NCBI GenBank assembly: GCA_934630705.1
Contig: CAKTWP010000015.1
Location: forward strand, 1-49,530
Length of the DNA stretch: 49,530 bases
Direction: 5' to 3'
Origin: an uncultured Clostridia bacterium
GTDB lineage: Bacteria > Bacillota > Clostridia > Christensenellales > Aristaeellaceae
How positions within the stretch are numbered: position 1 is the stretch's first letter; every line of letters starts with the position of its first letter. Position numbers and translations under genes: made by a program. The notes below the pieces were generated by a model that did not search any database, had not been told where the DNA came from, and was given only the letters and a program-made list of their open reading frames with translations. This document shows positions 1 through 8,100 of this stretch, piece after piece.

Positions 1-15
1 TTCGTCTCCTTCCCT

Positions 16-105
16 TATCTGGGGCGCATTGCTGTTGGATGGGCATTCTGTATCGATCCCAGCCGGTTTTCGGGTGAGGGCGGGAGGGGGCTTTTGACGC
101 AAAAG
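16..105. repeat. Dispersed element, copy 1
   Basis: A stretch of about 90 bases that aligns with 14914-15005. Both copies have TATC(T/C)G(G/A)GGCG, then exactly 44 bases ending in GGTTTT, then CTTTTGACGCAAAA. Here the 3' part forms a 16-bp stem (80-95 with 101-116, one G-U pair) around a GACGC loop. In both places it lies just past the stop codon of a minus-strand gene, in the same orientation. No T-tract follows on the minus strand, so it is not an obvious intrinsic terminator. Confidence 0.5.
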
Positions 106-156
106 CCTCCTCCCGCATATTCTTCCGTTCTTTTCCGTCTCCTTCTTCCTTGTCCG

Positions 157-2091
157 TCACTGCACGTCCGTGAGGGCTGCGCCGAGAATGGCGCGGGCCC
201 AGGAGGTGTTTTCGGTGATGGCGTAGTTCTGGAGATGGATGGAGAAGAAGTCATAGTACGTGTTGGAATACACGGGGATCAGGGGCGCAACCTCCTGGAA
301 CCGTTCCTGGAAGGCAACCCACTTGGTCACATAGCCCAGCACATCGGCGGGGGCCGTCTTGCGCATGTCCGCAGCCAGCTGATACAGCAGCGGGTCCACA
401 ATCCCGGTGCGGTTGTTCACGCCCTGATGCGCGTCGTCCGGCGCGAAAGTCTGGGCGGGATCAAACACGGTGTCGAAATTGGTGGCCAGGTAAATCATAT
501 CGCAATCCCGAACGTCCTGGCGATAATAGATCCGCAGCAGCTCCTGCATGGGCTTGGCTTCCAGCGTCACCTTCACGCCGATCTGGGCCAGGTTATCCGC
601 AAAGGCGGTCTGCAGCGCATCGCCGATGGCATTGCCCGCGGGATACAGCAGCGTCAGATCCAGGGCCACCAGCTGCCCGTCAAGGCGCTTGCAGCGCACG
701 GTATCCGTGCCCTTTACAAAGTCGGCTCCGGCGGGGTTCATGGTCCAGCCGTCGGCGATCAGCAGCGCTTCCGCCGCTTCCAGATCCAGATTGTACACCC
801 GCACATTGTCCAGATTCAGCGCCGCCCAGGCCTTGGTTTCCTGGGTCTGCGCAGCCTTTTCGGCCGTGGTGGCCTCAGCAGACAGCGCCTTCACCGGCGC
901 ATCCACCTGCCCGGTCACCACCCGGTACATCCACTGGCCCGCGCCATAATAGCCGTCCACCCGCTGGCCGTTATCGCCCACATAGGAAGCCACCAGCGCG
1001 TCCTTATCCAGCGCGTAGCTCAGCGCCTGACGCACCTTCTGGCTGGCCATGGGCTGGCTTTCGCAGCAGAAGCTGATGAAGCTGAAGCCCTCGCGGCCAT
1101 AGCCGGCTTCCTGGGCCGTGCCCGCCGCGGTCAGCGCCTGCGCGTCCGCGATGGACTGGGCGGAAACCACCTTGTTTACCAGATCAATCTCCCCGCTTTC
1201 CAGCTTGGCGGCGATCTGGTCGTTGTCCACATGGGTGAAGGTGATACGCTGAATCAGGCCCTTGCGGCCCTGCGCATCGCCCTTGTAATAGGAATTGATT
1301 TCAAATTCAGCGGTTTCGCCGTCAAAGGACGTGAGCTTATAGGGGCCGCTCACCACGGCGGGATGAGACAGATAGCCCGTTTCCCCGTCCAGCACGGTCT
1401 TTTTCAGCAGCTCCACGGTAAACAGCGGGCTCACCTGGGCCCGATTGGCGTTGCCAATGTAAGCGCCCTGGCCGTCGTCCTTGATTTCGCAGCCGGGGGC
1501 GATCTGGCTGATGGGATAGGGGATGATGTTCAGCACGGCCAGCTCATAGAAGTTGGGCAGGCTGTCGCCTTTAACGGTGACGGAAAACTCCCGCTCGCCC
1601 AGCAGCCGCACGCCGGTCACGGTTTTCGCCGCGCCAATCTTGAACTGGTTCACGCCTACAACGGCGTCCATGCCGTTGACGGCAGCGCCCAGGGCCTTCA
1701 CATGGGGCGCGGCGCAAAACAGCAGGGAGAACACATAGTCCTTCGCGCCGATCATGGAGCCGTCGGAGAATTTCAGGTCGTTATACAGAGAGATGGTGTA
1801 GGTCCGGTCGCCGGTATCCAGATCGTCGGCAACAGCAATGCCGCTGACCACGGAGGAATCGATATCGAATCGGCCGATTTCGGCATCCCAGCGCACCAGG
1901 CTGTAGCCATGAATCAGGCTGCGCACGTCCATATCGCTGGTATTGTTTCCCCACATATCGGTGAAGAAATTCCCGCTCAGGGCCGTGGGCGAAGCCACGG
2001 TGAGATGATCCGGGTCATAGCCTTCCGCCCAGGCGGAGCCCAGAGGCAGCGCCAGCGCCAGCACCAGCAGGCAAGCAATCCACTTTTTCAT
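157..2091 (-). CDS. ABC transporter substrate-binding protein, family 5 (peptide-type)
   Basis: A 644-residue secreted protein with a Sec signal peptide (MKKWIACLLVLALALPLGSA) and the layout of OppA/DppA-type SBP_bac_5 receptors: a GxAxxxxLDTGDRTYTI region, a DGS motif, LxxGEIDLV, and VRQALSYALDKDALV near residue 375. The family binds peptides or similar solutes outside the membrane for ABC import. I chose the ATG at 2091 because GAAGGAG lies 7 bases upstream; the open frame continues further without support. There is no lipobox Cys, which is unusual for a Gram-positive receptor, and no permease or ATPase is visible. It follows the giant adhesin after 82 bases that contain a strong hairpin, so the two may be co-transcribed. 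The substrate cannot be inferred. Confidence 0.85.
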   Translation of the reverse strand: MKKWIACLLVLALALPLGSAWAEGYDPDHLTVASPTALSGNFFTDMWGNNTSDMDVRSLIHGYSLVRWDAEIGRFDIDSSVVSGIAVADDLDTGDRTYTISLYNDLKFSDGSMIGAKDYVFSLLFCAAPHVKALGAAVNGMDAVVGVNQFKIGAAKTVTGVRLLGEREFSVTVKGDSLPNFYELAVLNIIPYPISQIAPGCEIKDDGQGAYIGNANRAQVSPLFTVELLKKTVLDGETGYLSHPAVVSGPYKLTSFDGETAEFEINSYYKGDAQGRKGLIQRITFTHVDNDQIAAKLESGEIDLVNKVVSAQSIADAQALTAAGTAQEAGYGREGFSFISFCCESQPMASQKVRQALSYALDKDALVASYVGDNGQRVDGYYGAGQWMYRVVTGQVDAPVKALSAEATTAEKAAQTQETKAWAALNLDNVRVYNLDLEAAEALLIADGWTMNPAGADFVKGTDTVRCKRLDGQLVALDLTLLYPAGNAIGDALQTAFADNLAQIGVKVTLEAKPMQELLRIYYRQDVRDCDMIYLATNFDTVFDPAQTFAPDDAHQGVNNRTGIVDPLLYQLAADMRKTAPADVLGYVTKWVAFQERFQEVAPLIPVYSNTYYDFFSIHLQNYAITENTSWARAILGAALTDVQ

Positions 2092-2136
2092 ATGCTTCGC
2101 TCCTTCATTTACGTCTTCGCGTCTTGGGTTCTGCGT

Positions 2137-2161
2137 CCGGCGCGGGGAACCCCCGCGCCGG
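2137..2161 (-). promoter_or_regulatory. GC-rich intercistronic hairpin
   Basis: Perfect 11-bp stem CCGGCGCGGGG / CCCCGCGCCGG with a 3-base loop between the adhesin stop and the solute-binding protein. No T-run follows on the minus strand, so a stabilising or partial-termination role is more likely than full termination. Confidence 0.5.
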
Positions 2162-2173
2162 GGCCGCAGCAGA

Positions 2174-5100
2174 TCAGTCGAAGCAGTCGCCGGTGTTGGG
2201 CACAACGCTGCCCACGCCCAGCGGCGCAACGGCCTCCTGGATTTCAACCGGCTTGGTTCGCGCAATGTAAATGACGGTGTAGTTCAGGTTGCGGTCGGGC
2301 ATGACGCCGGAGATCATCCACAGATTGGGCTTGTAGCCGTTAATCTCGGGAGATTCCACCTCAAACTTCTCGTCCGCGTACAGCTTCGCTTCATATTCCT
2401 TATGGGCGGTGGTGCCGTCCTCGAAGATGTAATAGATGGTCAGCTTGTAGATCTGGCGGACGTACACCACGTCGATTTCCAGATCCTCATCCGGCATCCG
2501 GCCCTGCACCCGCGGCAGATCCGGCTCATAGCCATACATCCCGGGAGAGACCACGCTGTACTGCTCGTTGTAGTAGTATTCCTTCTCGTAGGTGTCAAAC
2601 GCCTTCTGGCCGCCGACCACTTCCACCCAGTACCGGATGGTCAGCTTATGGCTGCGCAGGGTGTTGATAATGGTCTGGTCAATCTTGTAAACGTCGCGCT
2701 CCACGGGCTCATCCTGCTCCGCATCGCCGGGGATCTGCTCGCCGCCCTTGTCCGTTTCGGGCGCGCCCTGGATCACAGGCGGCGCAACCGTGGGCTCCAC
2801 CGGTCCGCCGTAGCGGGTGTCATAGCCGGTCACTTCGATTTCCTTCAGCCCATAGATGATTTCGTTGCCATCCGCGTCATGGGCGGGCAGGTTATCGAAG
2901 GAGACGCTCCATTCGTTTGCCGCGGTGGCGTCCTTCCGGTCCAGCTCCTCGCCGGTGCTTTCATCCATCAGCACGAAGGTGATGGCGGCGGGACGGGTTT
3001 CATGCTTGTTCTCCTCGTCCTCCCAGACCTTCACTGCGTTCACCTGCTTGGCGTAGTCCACGTCAAACTCGGTTCCGCCTTCGTCATCGGGATTCTTGCC
3101 GGGGCCTTCGCCTTCGCCGGCGACGATGTTCTTCAGGACGCCCATGCCCAGATCCTTGGTCTGGATGGTGTAGGTCGCCTTCACCGTAACGGACTGACCG
3201 TCGCCGTCTTCCTGGCCGGGCTTGAGCTCTTCAATGACCGCCTGGCCGTTTTTCACGGTGTAGCCTTCGCCGGTCACAAACTCCGCGCCGTCCAGCATTT
3301 CGGTCAGCCGGATATTTTTCAGCGTCACATTGCCGGTGTTGGTTACCACAACGTCAAACTCCGCCGTTTCGCCCAGGGTGAAGTATCCCTTGTTAGGCCG
3401 GTTGGTCAGGCTCTTGACCACAGTGAGGCTGGCGTCGGGCTCATCGGTGGGATCGTCCTGCTCATCCTCCCCTGCCGGCTTCTTGGGATCATCGGGGTTC
3501 TTGGGATCGGGCACCTTATCGCCCTCGGCCGTGGCCACGTTGCGCACATGACCCTTAAGGATGTCCTCCTCGGTGACGGTGTAGGTCGTGGTGAATCTTT
3601 CCGATGCGCCTACGCCCAGCTCATCGATGGTTTCATGCAGGCCGGTCAGCTCGTCGTCCACCTTCACGTTCCGGAAGGTCACGTTGCCCTTATTGGTCAC
3701 GGTGATGGTGTATTCGATGGTTTCGCCCAGCTTGGCCTTCTGGCCCTCCTGCTTGTTGGAGGTCTTTACCACCTCCAGCGTGGCGTCCACATCGTCGGTT
3801 TCGTCCTCTTTCTCATCGCCGCCCTCAGGCTTCTTGTCGGGATCATCCGTTTCGCCCTTGGCAGCGGCTTCGTTTACCACCTTGCCGTTGAGAATATCCT
3901 GCTCGGTTACCACATATGCAAACAGGATTTCCTGGGAAGCGCCGGGCGCCAGCGAATCGATCGTGGCGATCACCTGGCCCTCCTTGGCGCTCAGGCTGTC
4001 GGTCACCTGGATGTTCTTCGCCGTCAGGTTGCCGGTGTTGGTTACGGTGATCTTGTAGGTAATCGTTTCGCCCAGCGCGTAGGTTTTCCCGTTTTTCGGC
4101 GTGCTGGTGGTTTCCTTGGTCACGCCCAGCGCGCCTTCCGCCGCGACGGTTTCATCCGTTACCTCGTCGCTGCCTTCGGGGATTTCATCCTCGCCGGTCT
4201 TGGGATTATGGATCGGATCAGCCGCCGCCGTGGCCACGTTGCGCACATGGCCCTTGAGGATGTCCTCCTCGGTGACGGTGTAGGTCGTGGTGAAGCTTTC
4301 CGATGCGCCTACGCCCAGCTCGGCGATGGTTTCATGCAGGCCGGTCAGCTCGTCGTCCACCTTCACGTTCCTGTAGGCCACGTTGCCCTTGTTGGTCACG
4401 GTGATGGTGTATTCGATGGTTTCGCCCAGCCCGGCCAGCTGGCCCTCCTGCTTGTTGGAGGTCTTTACCACCTCCAGCGTGGCGTCCACATCGTCGGTTT
4501 CGTCCTCTTTCTCATCGCCGCCCTCAGGCTTCTTGTCGGGATCATCCGTTTCGCCCTTGGCAGCGGCTTCGTTTACCACCTTGCCGTTGAGAATATCCTG
4601 CTCGGTTACCACATATGCAAACAGGATTTCCTGGGAAGCGCCGGGCGCCAGCGAATCGATCGTGGCGATCACCTGGCCCTCCTTGGCGCTCAGGCTGTCG
4701 GTCACCTGGATATTCTTCGCCGTCAGGTTGCCGGTGTTGGTCACGGTGATCTTGTAGGTAATCGTTTCGCCCAGCGCGTAGGTCTTGCCGTTTTTCGGCG
4801 TGCTGGTGGTTTCCTTGGTCACGCCCAGCGCGCTGTTGGGTTCTTCAATTTCTTCGGTTTTCGCTTCCACGGTCCGGGTGGTGTTTTCCCACGCAACCGT
4901 CGCCGTGTTGCCCACGGTTCCCGCCAGAATATCCGCCTCGGTCACCACATGCTGCGCTTGGATTTCCACCTGCGCATCGGGCGCAAGGCTGGGAATCGTG
5001 GCCGTATGGCCGTCCTCAGATACGCTGTAGCCCTGACCCGCCACAAGGATGGCGTTGGGATCCTCCACGATGATGTTCTCCACGATTGCCGTGCTCACGT

Positions 5101-8100
5101 TCTTCACCGTGATGGTGAAGGGGATCGTATCGCCCAGCTTGTAATTGCTTTCCACCTGCTGGGGCGTGGTCTTGTTGGGAGCAATCTTATCGCCCTTGAT
5201 TTTGAGCAGGCCGGGAAGCAGCGTGATGGCGTAGTTGGCCGTCACGTCCGTTTCGCCGGACTTGATGGCAACGCCCTCCTGCACAACCGCGTCATACGCG
5301 CCGATCAGCGTCTGCTGATCCTGCCCGTCATAGCGCACTTCGGCCGTCACGGTATCGCCGTCCAGCAGGCCTTCGTTCACGCTGTAGCGCTCCACGCCCT
5401 GGGCGGGATGGGCCACGGGGCTTTCATAATTGTAATCGTATTCCAGGTTGTTCGCCGTGATGGTCACCGGGCGCTGGCTGATGGTCAGCGTGCCGGGCAG
5501 GATGGTGATGGCGTAATTGCCGGTCACATCCTGATTGCCGGACAGGATCTTCACGTTGTCCTTCACCATGTTCAGCTGGTTTTCATAGGTGCCCGCGTTC
5601 ACGGCGGTGAAGGCAATGTCCGTGCCGGTGAGGGTATGGGTCTGGGTCTTGTCGCCCACAGCGGGATTCACCAGGCCCACGCCGTTATCCTTGCCCGCCG
5701 CATCCGCCGCGGCCTGGTTCACCGTGTACGCGGGATCGGCCTTGCCGTGGTGCTGGCCATCGTAGGTCACGGTATTGTCTGCCACGGTAATGGTCAGGGG
5801 CCGGGCGGTGATCTCCAGCGTGCCGTAGATGGTCTCGCCGAAGGTGTAGTTGGCCGTCGTATCCTGGCCCGCCTCGTTCTCCACGCGGAAGCTTTCAAAC
5901 GTATTGAGCTTGCTGCCCACGTTGACCAGATCGGAGACATAATTGCTCACGACCAGCCGATCGCCCTGCGCCAGAGAGCCATGAAGCGTCTGATTGGGGC
6001 AATAGAGGGCGCTGCCGTCATAGACCTTGCTGTCGCTCAGGGTTTCGATCACCATCGTCCCGGTGCGCCGGGTGATGGAAAGCTCGCCCTCGTTCTTCTC
6101 GATGCGGTAGTTCCGCGCATCGAAATTCCCGGCGGGGGTGTATTCGATGGTGTTGGTCACCACGCCGTCGTGGTTGGGGCCGTCGGTCACGTAGGTCACG
6201 CTGCCGGTAGCCCGAATATCCGTCACCTCGCCCTCCACAAAGCCGTTGGGGCCAATGGTCACTTGGGGCATGGTCAGGGGCGTGCCGTCGTATTCCTTGC
6301 TCTTCGTCTGAGAGGTCAGCTTCACTTCGCGGGGATTGATCTCCAGCTTGCCCGGTTCCAGCACGATCTCATAGTTGAACCGGTTGAACGCAGCAGTGGT
6401 GGAATAGACGATGGTGTTGGTCACCACGCCGTCGCCCTTTTCGCCGTCATAGGCGTTGGTCACCGTGCCGGTGGCCTTGTAATCATAGATTTCGCCGTTG
6501 ATGATGTGGCCGGAGCTCAGCGTCACGTCCGGGCTCGTCAGCGGCTGGCCGGTATAGTCGCGGCTGGCGCTATTGCTGGTGAACACCAGCTCCTGGGGAG
6601 CAATGAGCACGTTGGCGGAGCCCTCGGCGGTCAGTCCGTCCAGGGTGGCCTGGAAGCGCACGGTATACACGCGGTCGCCGGGGGTGGCGCTCTTCACGTC
6701 GGTATACGCGGGGCTTTCGTCCAGGTCATACGCGCCGGTGGCTTCATTCCAATATTTGATCTGCGCGGCCTCGGCTTCCTCGTTTTTGTTGATATACGCC
6801 TTGGCCACCACGCCGTGGGCTTTGCCGTCGTATGCGTTCTCATAGTTCTTCGCGCGCACGCTCAGCGATTCCGCGGTGGCGGTGATCTCAAAGTCGCCGG
6901 GATTCACGCCGATAAGGTAGTTGGGATACTGGACGCGCAGCTCCTCAGCCGTCTTGGAGATGACCAGCACGTCCTTATGGGTGCCCACGGTGTCGTTGCC
7001 CGCATCGGTGCGGTGAACGGTCAGGTCAATGCCCGCCAGCTCGGCCTGCATCTCCTCGTTGGGCGTGATAATCTGCTGGCCCTTATAGAAGCGCAGCGTG
7101 GCGTTGTCAAAGGCCGGATCGGCTTCGCCATATACCTTGTCGCTGTTGTCCACCTCCACAGCCACAGGCCGCTTTTCGATTTCCAGATAGCCGTCCGTCA
7201 CCGCATAGGTAACATGCTGGAAATTCCGGCTGACGGTTACGAAATCGCTGCTCTGCAGGCCCATCATGTACTGAGCCACGTTGGTGCCGCTGGCCTTGGC
7301 CAGCGCCTTGGCCGCTTCGCCGGAGGGGCCGCCCTTGCCATAGGTAAAGTCGGTATCCACGTTAAAGAGCGGGTTGGAGCTGGTGGCCGTGTAGCCCTGC
7401 ACGGTGTGCGCTTTTGCGTCATAGAGCACAATCGCATGATTGCCCTCGATCGTCACGGTCACTTCGGCCTTGACCGGGTCGATCTTCAGCACGCCGTCCA
7501 CGATTACGAATTCCACGTTGTCGAAATTCTTGTTGGTGTTTTCAAAGTCCTCCGCCTTGACGCCCACGGGGTATTCGCCCGCGTTGGTGCCCTTGGCCGT
7601 CCAGGCGGCAGTGGGCGTTTCCTTCACGCTGGCTTTCACATTGTACAGCGTATTGTCCGCCGTGATGGATTCATAACCCGTGACGGTATGCTCGGTGCCG
7701 TCATAGGTGACGGTGTCGCTCTTTTCAGTTACCGTCACGGTGACCTTGTCGGCAATTGGATTGATTACCAGCGCGCCGTCCGTCGCCTTGGTCACGATAT
7801 ACTTCCGGGTCGCGTCCACCGTGCCCACGGTGCCTTCCGGGAAGACCGCAGGATAGGTGTCGGCGTTCGTGCCCTCCGCGCCAACCTGAATGGCGCTGAA
7901 GTCCGCAGCCTCGGGAGCGCCGGTGAAGCCGGAGACGGTATGCTCCTTGCCGTCATAGGTCACGTTATCGCCCTTGGCGGTCAGCTCCACGTTCTTATAG
8001 TAGTAGAAAATGATTTCATTTGTTTCCGCGCCGATGGTGATGGTCTGGCTGGCAGTGGAAACCGGCGTACAGCCGTCCACCGGTTTCGGGCTTTCGGTGA

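Noticed and set aside
80..116. Intrinsic terminator of the solute-binding protein gene
   Set aside because: The stem is strong but no T-run follows on the minus strand; kept as part of the dispersed element.
2174..2203. A functional LPxTG sortase signal
   Set aside because: Only VPNTGD is present; the hydrophobic segment and basic tail are missing.
94..2274. A 726-codon plus-strand frame opposite the solute-binding protein
   Set aside because: Antisense shadow of a clear SBP gene; no domains and no ribosome site.
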